Source of the DNA: Streptomyces sp. HNM0574
Lineage (GTDB): Bacteria; Actinomycetota; Actinomycetes; Streptomycetales; Streptomycetaceae
Assembly: GCF_012726235.1 (NCBI RefSeq)
Contig: NZ_JAASAH010000007.1
Coordinates: forward strand, 222,680 to 286,679
DNA: 64,000 nt
Direction: 5' to 3'
Position 1 is the first letter of the stretch, and each line of letters starts with the position of its first letter. The translations under genes and the position numbers were made by a program. Below are positions 14,562 to 23,351 of the stretch, piece after piece. The notes under the pieces are model-generated. The model had not been told where the DNA came from. It worked only from the letters and a program-made list of their open reading frames with translations, and searched no databases.

Positions 14562-15692
14562 GTGGCTGAGACAACGCTGCGCGACGTGGCGCGCGCCTCG
14601 GGCTGTTCCGTGTCCACCGTCTCCCGCGTCCTGACCGGCAACCGCCCGGTCGGAGCCGACGCGGCCCGCCGGGTACGGGAGGCCGCCGAACGCCTCGGCT
14701 ACCGCCCCAACCAGGTCGCCCGCGCCCTGCGCAGCCGCTCCACCGGCACCATCGGCCTCGTCCTCCCGCAGATCACCAACCCCTTCTACCCGGCCCTCGT
14801 ACGGGAGTTGACCCGCGCGCTGCACGCCGACGGCCGCGCCGTCCTGCTCGCCGACTGCGACGACGACCCCGTCACCGAGGCGGCCAGGATCGAGTCCCTG
14901 CTCGCCCGCCAGGTGGACGCGCTGCTCGTGGTGCCCGCCGACGAGCGGCGCAGCGCGGAGGCGGTCGCGGCGGCGGCCGCCCGCGTCCCGCTGGTGCTGC
15001 TCGACCGCGACTGCGGCCCCGGCGTCGCCGACTCGGTGGCCGTGGACAACGCGGCCGGGATGTCCCTCGTGCTGCGCCACCTCGCCGAGGCCGGGCGCCG
15101 CCGCCCCTGCTTCATCGGTGCCGCCGGCACCTCCTCCGCCGCCGTCGAACGCCGCACCGCCTACGAACGGGCCGCCGCCGCGCTCGACCCGGACGCCGCC
15201 GGACGGACCGCGCTCGGCGACTTCTCCGTCGAGTGGGGCCGCGAGGCCGTCACCCGGCTCTGGCAGGACCTGCCTCAGCGGCCCGACGCCGTGGTCTGCG
15301 GCAACGACCTCATCGCCGTCGGCGCGCTCCAGCGGCTGCGGCAGCTCGGCGCCGACATACCCCGCGAGGTCGCCGTCACCGGCTTCGACGACATCCCCAT
15401 GGCGGAACTCGCCGACCCGGCCGTCACCACCGTCCGCCAGCCGGTACGCGAACTCGCCGCCGAGGCGGCCAGGTTGCTCGACCGCCGCCTCGGGGACCCC
15501 GGTCCGGATTCCGCTTCCGGCCCGAAGCGCGCGGTGCGGCTCGCGCCCGGACTCGTCGTCCGCCCGTCCACCGCGGGCGCCGCCGTACCCGGCCCCGCCT
15601 CGCCCACCGGCCCGGAACCCGGGCCACCTTCCGGTCCGGATTCCGGAACAGCCCACCAGCAGACCCCCGTCGTGAAGGCAGCAGCACAGTGA
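14562..15692 (+). CDS. LacI-family transcriptional regulator of nucleoside/ribose use
   Basis: A 376-residue repressor. The N-terminal HTH and hinge are clear: TTLRDVARASGCSVSTVSRVLTG (4-26) and YRPNQVARALRS. A periplasmic-binding-type sensor domain ending in VAVTGFDDIPMAELADP follows. The last 45 residues are Pro/Gly-rich and extra to the family. GTG at 14562 is the only in-frame start that puts the HTH at the N-terminus. Its stop overlaps the ribokinase start. By context the inducer is ribose or a nucleoside (inference); two candidate operators lie just upstream. Confidence 0.88.
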   Translation: MAETTLRDVARASGCSVSTVSRVLTGNRPVGADAARRVREAAERLGYRPNQVARALRSRSTGTIGLVLPQITNPFYPALVRELTRALHADGRAVLLADCDDDPVTEAARIESLLARQVDALLVVPADERRSAEAVAAAAARVPLVLLDRDCGPGVADSVAVDNAAGMSLVLRHLAEAGRRRPCFIGAAGTSSAAVERRTAYERAAAALDPDAAGRTALGDFSVEWGREAVTRLWQDLPQRPDAVVCGNDLIAVGALQRLRQLGADIPREVAVTGFDDIPMAELADPAVTTVRQPVRELAAEAARLLDRRLGDPGPDSASGPKRAVRLAPGLVVRPSTAGAAVPGPASPTGPEPGPPSGPDSGTAHQQTPVVKAAAQ

Positions 15693-16612
15693 TTGCAGTC
15701 GTCGGAAGCCTCAACCTCGACCTCGTCACGCCCGTACCGCACCACCCGGTGCCCGGCGAGACCGTGCTCGGCGGGGACATCGCCTCGCACCCGGGCGGCA
15801 AGGGCGCCAACCAGGCCGTCGCCGCGGCCCGGCTCGGCGGACGCGCCGCGTTCGTCGGCCGCGTCGGGGACGACGAGGCGGCCGACGTCATGATCGACGC
15901 GGCCCGTGAGCAGGGCGTCGACACCACGCACATCCTGCGCACCCCGGGGACGCCGACCGGGCGGGCGCTGATCGCCGTCAACCCCGAGGGCGAGAACAGC
16001 ATCATCGTCAGCCCCGGCGCCAACTCCCGCCTCACCGCCGAGGACTGCGCCGCCGCCGGTGACCTGCTGCGGGACGCGCAGGTCACCGTCCTCCAGCAGG
16101 AGGTGCCGGACGAGGCGAACCACGAGGCGGCGCGGCGCTCCGGCGGCATCGTGCTGCACAACCCGGCCCCGGCCGTCGAGGGCGCCGAACTCCCGCCGCG
16201 GATCGACCTGCTCGTCCCCAACCGCACCGAACTCGCCGCGCTCACCGGCACGTCCGTGCCCGGCACGATCGACGAGGTCACCGCGGCGGCGCGCAAGCTG
16301 ACCGGGGCGAGCGGCGGTGCGGGGGAGCGGGCCGGCGCCGTCGTCGTGACCCTCGGCGGGGACGGGGTGCTGCTGCTGGAGGGCGGCGCGGCGCTGCACG
16401 TTCCCGCCTTCCGCGTACGGCCCGTCGACACCACCGCCGCCGGCGACTCCTTCTGCGGCGCCCTCGCCGTCGCCCTCGCCGAGGGCCGCGCCCTGCCCGA
16501 CGCCGCGCGCTGGGCCTGCGCGGCGGCGGCCGTCAGCACGACGCGGGCCGGCGCCCAGCCGTCCCTCGCCCACCGTGCGGAGGTCGAGGAACTGCTCTCC
16601 CGGGAGGGGTGA
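15689..16612 (+). CDS. rbsK: Ribokinase
   Basis: A 307-residue PfkB-family kinase that makes ribose 5-phosphate. It starts IAVVGSLNLDLV and carries PfkB signature 1 (HPGGKGANQAVAAARLGG at about 36-53). Signature 2, VDTTAAGDSFCGALA, includes the catalytic Asp in AGDSF. The GTG at 15689 overlaps the lacI stop (GTGA). It closes the salvage path begun by the nucleoside hydrolase. A large repeat array follows its stop. Confidence 0.9.
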   Translation: MIAVVGSLNLDLVTPVPHHPVPGETVLGGDIASHPGGKGANQAVAAARLGGRAAFVGRVGDDEAADVMIDAAREQGVDTTHILRTPGTPTGRALIAVNPEGENSIIVSPGANSRLTAEDCAAAGDLLRDAQVTVLQQEVPDEANHEAARRSGGIVLHNPAPAVEGAELPPRIDLLVPNRTELAALTGTSVPGTIDEVTAAARKLTGASGGAGERAGAVVVTLGGDGVLLLEGGAALHVPAFRVRPVDTTAAGDSFCGALAVALAEGRALPDAARWACAAAAVSTTRAGAQPSLAHRAEVEELLSREG

Positions 16613-16729
16613 GCGCTCGCGCCTTTGCGGCGCGGGGTGCCGCTGTTCTGTGCGGGGTTGTGTGGTGCGGGGTGCGGGTGCGTCGCCGGGTGCGGGTGCT
16701 TCGCCGGGTGCGGGTGCTTCGGGGCCGGG

Positions 16730-17428
16730 TTTTTGCGCAGTTCCCCGCGCCCCTTGTCTCGGGCTCACCCCGCGTTGTTCGGGCGCGGCACCGTCGTGGC
16801 TCGGGTTTTCGCGCAGTTCCCCGCGCCCCTTATTCGCGGGCTCACCCCGCGTTGTTCAGGCGCGGCACCATCGTGGCTCGGGTTTCGCGCAGTTCCCCGC
16901 GCCCCTTATTCGCGGGCCCGCCCCGCTTGGGAGGTCTGCGCCATAGGCGCAGGGCTGGCAAGCGCAGCGCGGGCCCGCCACGGTGCGGGGTGCCGATGCG
17001 TCCAACGCGCTGCCCCCGCACCGCCGTTGACGACCGCCCCGCCGTCGTGGCTCGGGTTTCGCGCAGTTCCCCGCGCCCCTTATTCGCGGGCTCACCCCGC
17101 TTGGGAGAACTGCGCCATAGGCGCAGGGCTGGCAAGCGCAGCGCGGGCCCGCCACGGTGCGGGGTGCCGATGCGTCCAACGCGCTGCCCACGCACCACCG
17201 TTGACGACCGCCCCGCCGTCGTGGCTCGGGTTTTCGCGCAGTTCCCCGCGCCCCTAATTCGCGGGCTCACCCCGCTTGGGAGAACTGCGCCACAGGCGCA
17301 GGGCTGGCAAGCGCAGCGCGGGCCCGCCACGGCGCGGGGTGCCGTAACGTCCAACGGCCGCACCACCGTTGACGGCCGCCCCGCCGTCCCGGCCGGTCGC
17401 GCAGTTCCCCGCGCCCCCGAGGGGGCGC
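16730..17428 (-). repeat. Convergent-gene repeat array B with 77-bp and 174-bp tandem units (6 core copies)
   Basis: The 819-base gap after ribokinase holds six copies of GCGCAGTTCCCCGC (minus-strand orientation of the core). From 16794 the marker TCGTGGCTCGGG recurs at 16871, 17045 and 17219, giving one 77-bp unit and then 174-bp units with very few differences. The 174-bp unit contains the CTGCGCCATAGGCGCAG module. A third, partial unit ends near 17395. Apparent reading frames through here are repeat artefacts. Confidence 0.9.
17411..17428 (-). terminator. Hairpin at the end of the beta-lactamase gene
   Basis: GCGCCCCC and GGGGGCGC form a perfect 8-bp stem around GA. It ends three bases from the beta-lactamase stop and is fused to the last core repeat of array B. 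Confidence 0.7.
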
Positions 17429-17431
17429 CCC

Positions 17432-18370
17432 TCACTCCCGCGGGCGTAGCGCGCGTGCCACCAGGCGGGCCGTGTCCGCCAGCAGTGCGTCGTCGTGGGT
17501 CGCGTCGCGGTCCTGCTTGTCGGAGAGGGCGGTGATGAGGAGGGGGGTGCCGGTGGGGGTCCAGGAGACGGCGACGTCGTTGCGGCGGCCGTAGGAGGAG
17601 CCGGCGCCGCTCTTGTCGCCCGTGGTCCACGTGTCCGGCAGGCCGGCGCGCAGCAGGGTGTCGCCGGTGGTGCTGCGTACCAGCCAGTCGCGCAACTGCC
17701 GCCGTTCCGGGGCGCGCAGGGCGCTGCCCAGGACGAGGGCCCGGTAGCCGTGCGCGAGTGCGGCGGGGGTGGTGGTGTCGCGCGGGTCGTCGGGCTCGTT
17801 GTCGCCGAGGTGCGGTTCCCAGTGGTCGATGCGGGTGGCGGGGTCGCCGATGGCGCGGGCCAGCGAGATCACGGCGCCGGGCCCGCCCTGGAGCCGGAGC
17901 AGCAGGTTGGTGGCGGTGTTGTCGCTCTGCCGGACGGCGGCGTCGCACAGTTCGCGGACGCTGAGGGTGCCGCCCACGGCCGCCTCGGTGACTGGCGAGT
18001 TCTTCACGATGTCCGCGGCCCGCACCGGCACCCGCCGCTCGAACCAGCCGCTCGCGAGCGGGTGTTCGCGCAGCAGCCCGGCCACCGCGTACGTCTTGAA
18101 CGTCGAGCACACGGCGAAGCGTTCGCCCGTGCGGTGGCCGACGGTCCGGCCCGAGCCGAGTTCGGTGGCGAGGACGCCGAGCCGTGCGCCGTACCTCTCC
18201 TCCAGCCGCCGGAATCCGGCCAACCCTGGTACGCCGCCCGGAGCTTGACCGGCGGTGACGCCCGGGGCCGCCGTGGTGCGCGGGGCCGCTGTGGCCGTGC
18301 CCGCCAGCGCTCCGGTCACCGCCGCAGCGAACGCGCCCCCGAGGATCTGTCTGCGCCGCACCGCTCTCAC
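17432..18370 (-). CDS. Class A beta-lactamase, secreted
   Basis: A 312-residue serine beta-lactamase. RRRQILGGAFAAAVTGALAG at residues 5-24 is a twin-arginine-like signal with cleavage near ATAA-P. Active-site elements are in order: STFK with Ser89 and Lys92, SDN at 149-151, EPHLGD with the general base Glu185, and KSG at 253-255. Most class A enzymes have KTG or KSG, so this is acceptable. It hydrolyses penicillins and possibly cephalosporins outside the cell. GTG at 18370. An 11-bp repeat tract lies 138 bases upstream. Confidence 0.92.
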   Translation of the reverse strand: MRAVRRRQILGGAFAAAVTGALAGTATAAPRTTAAPGVTAGQAPGGVPGLAGFRRLEERYGARLGVLATELGSGRTVGHRTGERFAVCSTFKTYAVAGLLREHPLASGWFERRVPVRAADIVKNSPVTEAAVGGTLSVRELCDAAVRQSDNTATNLLLRLQGGPGAVISLARAIGDPATRIDHWEPHLGDNEPDDPRDTTTPAALAHGYRALVLGSALRAPERRQLRDWLVRSTTGDTLLRAGLPDTWTTGDKSGAGSSYGRRNDVAVSWTPTGTPLLITALSDKQDRDATHDDALLADTARLVARALRPRE

Positions 18371-18507
18371 GCCCTTTCCGTCCGTTGCCCGTTGTCACAG
18401 GCGAAGAGGGCGCGACGGGACCCACTGGTTCCGCGCCGTCCGAAACCCGCCGGGGCGGACGCGGGGCGGGGGCACCCTGGCCGTCGGAGGGTCCGCGAAC
18501 GACGGGT

Positions 18508-18584
18508 GTTGGCCCGGCCATTGCCACGTCATTGCCCGGTGATGGGCCGCTGATTGCCCGGCGATTGCCCGGCCATCGGACGGT
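18508..18584. repeat. Seven tandem 11-bp units in a divergent promoter region
   Basis: Units start at 18508, 18519, 18530, 18541, 18552, 18563 and 18574. Those at 18552 and 18563 are identical (GATTGCCCGGC) and the others differ at one to six positions. The 11-bp period is one helical turn, so copies lie on one DNA face. The tract sits between the beta-lactamase start (18370) and the acyl-CoA ligase start (18811) in a 440-base gap without genes. Confidence 0.75.
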
Positions 18585-18665
18585 GTACGACTGTCGGCCA
18601 TGTCGGGAGGAGAGGCTGGTGACCGGGGGCGGGGCGCGATCCCGTCGTTGTGTGCAGAGGCCAAG

Positions 18666-18695
18666 TTGACCGGTCAGAGCACCGCGAATTAGCCT
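18666..18695 (+). promoter_or_regulatory. Candidate promoter of the acyl-CoA ligase gene
   Basis: TTGACC (18666-18671) and TAGCCT (18690-18695) are spaced by 18 bases. The start would fall near 18703, leaving a leader of about 108 bases. Confidence 0.4.
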
Positions 18696-18810
18696 CGAAA
18701 TTCATTGCCCCAGGCAACGATATGCCGGGGACGACGACCACCCACACCTCATGCGCTCAACCCCCGCCGGTGCGCGCGTCCTCGCGTGCCGACGGCAGGA
18801 GGGAACACTC

Positions 18811-20373
18811 ATGTCCGCAGCCGCACCGGACTTCCAGAACTACGCGGAAGCGAACCTCACCGCGCTGCGCGGTGTCCGCGACCGCGAGGTCTTCGTGCAC
18901 GGCGAACGCCGCATCACCGCAGGGGAGTTCCACGACCTGACGCACCGCGCCGCGCGCGCCCTGCGGGCGCTCGGCATCCGGCGCGGCCAGGGCATCACCC
19001 TGCTCAGCGGCAACCTGCCCGAGACCGTCGCCGTGCGGTACGCCGCCGCGCTGCTCGGCTGCCGCACCAACCACCTGTACAACAAGCTGGCCGCCGACGT
19101 GCAGGCCGCGATCGTGCGCGACGTCGAGTCCACCGTCCTCGTCGTCGACCCGCGGCTGAGCGGGCGCGCGGCCGAGCTGCTCCAGGCCCAGCCCGTCGAC
19201 ACCGTCCTCACCCTCGGCCCCGCCGAACTCGGCAAGGACCTGCTGGAGTTGGCCGCCGACTACTCCCCCGAGCCGCTCGCCGGCGAGGCGGCCCCGGACG
19301 ACATCGCCACCATCCGGCACACCGGCGGCACCACCGGCCACCCGAAGGGGATCTACTCCACCTTCCGCGACGTCCAGTCCCTCTACACGACCGGTCTGTC
19401 GGACATATTCGACGAGGGTGAAGCCGCCCGGCAGCTGGTGTGCACCACCCTCGCGCACGCGGCGGGCTGGCGCGCCGACACCGTCCTCGCCTCCGCGGGC
19501 ACGGTCGTGCTGATGGACGACTTCGACGCCGGTGAGGTCCTCGCCGCCATCGAGCGCGAGCGGATCACGGACATCTTCCTGCTGCCGCCGCTGCTGTACG
19601 AGCTGCTCGACCACCCGGACTGCCCCGGCACCGACACCTCCAGCCTGCGCCAGCTGATGTACGGCGGCTGCCAGGCGTCCCCGGCCCGCCTCGCCGACGC
19701 GGTCCGCCGCTTCGGGCAGGTGCTGATGCAGGGGTACGGCCAGAACGAGGTCGGCGGCATCAGCGTGCTGCGCCCCGAGGACCACGACCTGGAGCGGCCC
19801 GAACTTCTGCGCACCGCAGGCACGATCATCCCCGGCACCGAGGTCGAGATCCGCGACGAGTCGGGCCGCCGCGTGCCCACCGGCGAGCTCGGCGAGATCG
19901 TCGTCCGCACCGGCCACGTCATGCAGGGCTACTGGAAGCAGCCCGAGCTCACCGCCGAGGTGCTGCGCGACGGCTGGATCCACACCGGTGACATCGGGCG
20001 GCTGGACGAGGACGGGTACCTCACGGTCGTCGACCGGATCAAGGACATGATCGTGGTCGTCGGCGGCCACGTGTACACCACCGAGCTGGAGGACCTGCTC
20101 AACTCGCACCCGGGCGTCCGGCAGAGCGTCGTCTTCGGCGTCCGCGACGAGGACAACATGGAGCGGGTGCACGCGGTCGTCGTCCCCGACCCCGAGTACC
20201 GCGCCGACGGCGAAGGCCCCGTGACGGCGGACGAGCTGCGGGAGGCGGTCCGCGCGGCCCGCGGCGCCATGTACGTACCGGCCGAGCTGGGCTTCACCGA
20301 GCAGTTCCCGCTCACCGACGTGGGCAAGCCCGACAAGAAGGCCCTCCGCGCTCTGGCCACCGGCACCGCCTGA
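18811..20373 (+). CDS. AMP-forming acyl-CoA synthetase / AMP-dependent ligase
   Basis: A 520-residue ANL-superfamily enzyme that activates a carboxylic acid as acyl-AMP and then as a CoA thioester. Motifs: ATP loop HTGGTTGHPKG (about 170-180), YGQNEVGG (about 310), hinge-region DGWIHTGDIGRLDEDGY (about 387), and GKPDKKALR with the adenylating Lys at the C-terminus. ATG at 18811 follows a strong GGCAGGAGGG site. Substrate is unknown; the size fits fatty acid or aromatic acid ligases. It is monocistronic, with a terminator at 20389. Confidence 0.9.
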   Translation: MSAAAPDFQNYAEANLTALRGVRDREVFVHGERRITAGEFHDLTHRAARALRALGIRRGQGITLLSGNLPETVAVRYAAALLGCRTNHLYNKLAADVQAAIVRDVESTVLVVDPRLSGRAAELLQAQPVDTVLTLGPAELGKDLLELAADYSPEPLAGEAAPDDIATIRHTGGTTGHPKGIYSTFRDVQSLYTTGLSDIFDEGEAARQLVCTTLAHAAGWRADTVLASAGTVVLMDDFDAGEVLAAIERERITDIFLLPPLLYELLDHPDCPGTDTSSLRQLMYGGCQASPARLADAVRRFGQVLMQGYGQNEVGGISVLRPEDHDLERPELLRTAGTIIPGTEVEIRDESGRRVPTGELGEIVVRTGHVMQGYWKQPELTAEVLRDGWIHTGDIGRLDEDGYLTVVDRIKDMIVVVGGHVYTTELEDLLNSHPGVRQSVVFGVRDEDNMERVHAVVVPDPEYRADGEGPVTADELREAVRAARGAMYVPAELGFTEQFPLTDVGKPDKKALRALATGTA

Positions 20374-20388
20374 GCGGCCCCACGACCG

Positions 20389-20421
20389 GTCCCCCGGGCC
20401 CACCCCCCTGGCCCGGGGGAC
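20389..20421 (+). terminator. 12-bp stem terminator
   Basis: GTCCCCCGGGCC (20389-20400) pairs with GGCCCGGGGGAC (20410-20421) around a 9-base loop, 15 bases after the ligase stop. Confidence 0.75.
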
Positions 20422-20490
20422 CTCCCGCTCACGCTCCGTGGACGCCTGAACGCGCTGTGACAACGGCGGCAGGACGGGTACGCGTGAGCC

Positions 20491-21024
20491 ATGAGGTACC
20501 TGGTGCGGGAGAGGCTCTTCGCGATCGGCGACGACTTCTGGATCGAGGACGAGAACGGCGCCTCGGCGTTCTTCGTGGACGGCAAGGCACTGCACCTCCG
20601 CCAGACCTTCGACCTGAAGGACGCGACGGGTGAGACCGTGACCGTCATCCGCCGCAGGATCTTCGGCTGGCGGCCGACGATGACCGTCGAGCACGGGGGA
20701 GCGGTGCTGGCGACGGTGCGGAAGAAGCGGCTGCCGCTCTTCGGCGACCGCTTCACCGTCTCCGTCACCGACGTCACCACGGGCCTGGGCACCGAGCTGA
20801 CCGTCCGCGGGAACGTCCTCGACAAGGAGTACGACATCCAGCGCTCCGACGGCGAGACGCTGGCCCGGATCTCCCGCAAGTGGTTCCGGCTGCGCGACAC
20901 CTACGCGGTGGAGATCGAGGGCCGCGAGGGCCCCGGCGTCCCCCTCCTCCTCTCCGTCGCCGTCTGCGTCGACGTCCTCGAACGCCTCGGCTCCCGCCGC
21001 CCGATGATCGGCGGCGGCGAGTAG
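20491..21024 (+). CDS. LURP-one-related / tubby-like beta-barrel protein
   Basis: A 177-residue protein made almost wholly of short beta strands (RYLVRERLFAIGDDFWIEDENG, then repeated FxVDGKAL and YDIQRSDGETLARISRKW elements). It ends with a hydrophobic helix that would run through the barrel. This matches the LURP-one (DUF567) family, related to Tubby and scramblases, with no firm bacterial function. ATG at 20491. Its TAG stop supplies the first base of the array C hairpin. Confidence 0.8.
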   Translation: MRYLVRERLFAIGDDFWIEDENGASAFFVDGKALHLRQTFDLKDATGETVTVIRRRIFGWRPTMTVEHGGAVLATVRKKRLPLFGDRFTVSVTDVTTGLGTELTVRGNVLDKEYDIQRSDGETLARISRKWFRLRDTYAVEIEGREGPGVPLLLSVAVCVDVLERLGSRRPMIGGGE

Positions 21025-21245
21025 CGCCCCGTCAGGGGCGCGGGGAACTGCGCCTCTTGGGGGCGCGGGGAACTGCGCGAACGGCCACGGCGGCGGGGTG
21101 GTCCGGTGACGGCATTGAGCACCCCGCGCCGGGGTGACCGCGCTGCGCTTGCCAGCCCTGCGCCTACGGCGCAGTTCTCCCAAGCGGGGTGAGCCCGAGA
21201 AGCGGGGCGAGCCCGATCAGGGGCGCGGGGAACTGCGCGAACAAC
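21024..21245 (+). repeat. Convergent-gene repeat array C (3 core copies)
   Basis: A perfect hairpin GCGCCCC-GTCA-GGGGCGC (21024-21041) starts on the last base of the TAG stop. Core GCGGGGAACTGCGC follows twice, then the module with CTGCGCCTACGGCGCAG, then a third core near 21227. No gene is seen in the gap to 21305. Confidence 0.85.
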
Positions 21246-21304
21246 CGTAGCGCGACCGGCAGTTGAGCGACGTACAGGCAGTGGCACCCCCGCGAATCGC
21301 AGAC

Positions 21305-22099
21305 CTACAGCACCCGATCCTTCAGCACCGGAAACGACTCCCGCACCGCATCCACCTGCGAGGGATCGAACTCGGCCCGCACCACCTGCTCCTCGTTCCC
21401 CTTCGCCTCCGCCAGCACCTCGCCCCACGGGTCCACGACCATGCTCAGACCCGCCTGCGGCACCCCGGCGTGCGTACCGGCCGTACCGCAGGCCAGCACG
21501 TACGCCTGCTCCTCGACCGCGCGGGCGCGCGCGAACAGCGTCCAGTGCGCGGCCCGCTTCTCCGGCCAGCCGGCGGGGACGACGAGGACCCGCGCACCCC
21601 GGTCGACCAGGGCCCGGAACAGCTCGGGGAAGCGGAAGTCGTAGCAGGTGGCGAGGCCGAGCGTGGCCTCGGGATGCGGGACGGTGACCGGTTCGCGGCC
21701 TGCCGACATCAGCGTCGCCTCGCCCCGGTCGAAGCCGAAGCGGTGGATCTTGCGGTAGGTGCGCGCGAGCGTGCCGTCCGGGGAGAAGACCAGCGAGGTG
21801 TTGAACAACTCCCGCTCGCCGCCGTCCCCTTGGACCCGCTCGACGACCGAACCGGCGTGCAGCCACACACCCGCGTCCCGCGCGGCCGCCGACATGGCCT
21901 CGGCCGTCGGGCCGCCGGGCACCGGCTCGGCCTCCTCGTCGAAGGTGTCGAAGGCGAAGGCACCGGTCGTCCACAGCTCGGGGAGCACGACGAGATCCGC
22001 CGTCCCCGCCTGTTCGCGTACGAGCGAAGCCGCCCGCTCCCGGCGGGAATCGGCCGACTCGTCCTGGTCCACTCGCAGTTGGAGGAGAGAAACGCGCAC
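21305..22099 (-). CDS. Carbon-nitrogen hydrolase, nitrilase/omega-amidase family
   Basis: A 264-residue nitrilase-superfamily enzyme with the full triad: Glu41 in VLPELW, Lys117 in YRKIH and Cys152 in ATCYDFRFPE. It hydrolyses an amide; the best general guess is omega-amidase (2-oxoglutaramate or similar). GTG at 22099. It is divergent from the MDMPI-type gene across about 230 bases in which I see no clear site. Confidence 0.88.
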   Translation of the reverse strand: MRVSLLQLRVDQDESADSRRERAASLVREQAGTADLVVLPELWTTGAFAFDTFDEEAEPVPGGPTAEAMSAAARDAGVWLHAGSVVERVQGDGGERELFNTSLVFSPDGTLARTYRKIHRFGFDRGEATLMSAGREPVTVPHPEATLGLATCYDFRFPELFRALVDRGARVLVVPAGWPEKRAAHWTLFARARAVEEQAYVLACGTAGTHAGVPQAGLSMVVDPWGEVLAEAKGNEEQVVRAEFDPSQVDAVRESFPVLKDRVL

Positions 22100-22328
22100 C
22101 GTCCACCGTCCATGCGTATCCGAGGCTTGGGAGGGTCTGGCCGGACAGGACTAGCATCGTGGGCATTGTGCTCCCAAAGCACTGCCGCGGCGCCCCGGCG
22201 CAGCGTAACTTGAAAGCACACCCGCCGAACACGCCTACCGAGCACGCCCACCGTGCACGGCCTGCCGTACGGGCCGCGCATGAACTGTCAGCGAACGATC
22301 GTCAAGTCCGTACCGCCCGAGGGGTCTC

Positions 22329-23159
22329 GTGACCGACCACCCAAGCCTTCAGCCTTCCGTCGACGCCTGGACCGAGTCCATCGAAGCGATATCCGAGCTG
22401 GTGCAGCCGCTCGCCGAGGGCGAGTGGAACAGGCGGACGCCCTGCCCCGGGTGGTCCGTACGGGACGTCGTCTCGCACGTCATCGGCATCGAGTGCGAAC
22501 TGCTCGGCGACCCGCGTCCGATCCACACCCTCCCCCGCGACCTGTACCACGTGACGGACGACGCCAGCCGTCACATGGAGGTGCAGGTCGACGTCCGCCG
22601 TCATCACACCGGGCCCGAGATGACGAGCGAACTGGAGTACACGATCATCCGCCGGTCCCGGCAGCTGCGGAACGAGACCCGCGGCCCGGAGACGCAGGTG
22701 CCGCACGTCCTCCCCGGCCAGGGCCGGATCACCCTCGAAGAGCTGCTGCGGATGCGGGCCTTCGACGTCTGGGTGCACGAGCAGGACCTGCGCCGCGTCC
22801 TCGGCAAGCCGGGCCATCTCGACTCCGGCGGCGCCTACATCGCCCGGGACGTCCTCACCGCCGCGCTCCCCGCCGTCGTCGCCAAGCGGGCCTCGGCGCC
22901 CGCGCATTCGGCGGTGGTCTTCGACGTCGGCGGGCCCGTCGAGTTCCTGCGCACGGTACGGGTCGACGCGGACGGGCACGGCACGGTGGACGGGACGCCC
23001 TCGCTCGGGCCCGCCGCGACGATCTCCCTGGACTGGGAGACGTATCTGCGGCTCGCCTGCGGGCGCGTGCGGTACGAGGCGGTCGCGGACCAGATCAAGG
23101 TCGAGGGCGACGGGCCGCTCGCGACGGCCATCCTCAACCACTTCGCGGTCACGCCGTAG
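22329..23159 (+). CDS. Mycothiol-dependent maleylpyruvate isomerase-like (DinB-fold) enzyme
   Basis: A 276-residue protein. The N-terminal MDMPI domain carries CPGWSVRDVVSHVIGIE (about 38-54), including a conserved metal-binding His, and a second HEQDLRRVLGK His region near 150. Residues 180-270 are an SCP2-like domain (VEFLRTVRVDADG, DWETYLRLACGR). Such enzymes use mycothiol in detoxification or thiol transfer in actinobacteria. GTG at 22329. Confidence 0.85.
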   Translation: MTDHPSLQPSVDAWTESIEAISELVQPLAEGEWNRRTPCPGWSVRDVVSHVIGIECELLGDPRPIHTLPRDLYHVTDDASRHMEVQVDVRRHHTGPEMTSELEYTIIRRSRQLRNETRGPETQVPHVLPGQGRITLEELLRMRAFDVWVHEQDLRRVLGKPGHLDSGGAYIARDVLTAALPAVVAKRASAPAHSAVVFDVGGPVEFLRTVRVDADGHGTVDGTPSLGPAATISLDWETYLRLACGRVRYEAVADQIKVEGDGPLATAILNHFAVTP

Positions 23160-23351
23160 GGCTGCGCTCGCGGGGCGCTGTTGCGTCACGGGGTGTGCCC
23201 CTGCTTGTACGTCACGGGGTGCGGGTGCGTCGTGGCCCGGGGTTTGCGCAGTTCCCCGCGCCCCTTTTTCGCGGGGTGCCCAACGCCGTCGCCGGACCAC
23301 CCCGTACGACGTGGCCGTTCGCGCAGTTCCCCGCGCCCCCAGGAGGGGCGC
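23160..23351 (-). repeat. Convergent-gene repeat array D (2 core copies)
   Basis: Two minus-orientation cores (GCGCAGTTCCCCGC near 23236 and 23320) fill the gap. At the right end GCGCCCC-CAGGA-GGGGCGC (23333-23351) forms a hairpin whose last base is the final G of the MFS TAG stop on the minus strand. The gap holds no gene. Confidence 0.82.

Noticed and set aside
16730..17428. A CRISPR-like array
   Set aside because: Unit lengths are 77 and 174 bp with conserved interior, there are no unique spacers of uniform size, and no cas genes are near.
16609..17535. Several plus- and minus-strand frames through array B
   Set aside because: They consist of translated tandem repeats and change frame with repeat copy; no start site or domain supports them.
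18757..21183. An 808-codon open frame on the minus strand
   Set aside because: It is antisense to the acyl-CoA ligase and LURP-one genes, has Val/Asp/Arg-rich composition typical of GC-rich shadow frames and no recognisable domain.
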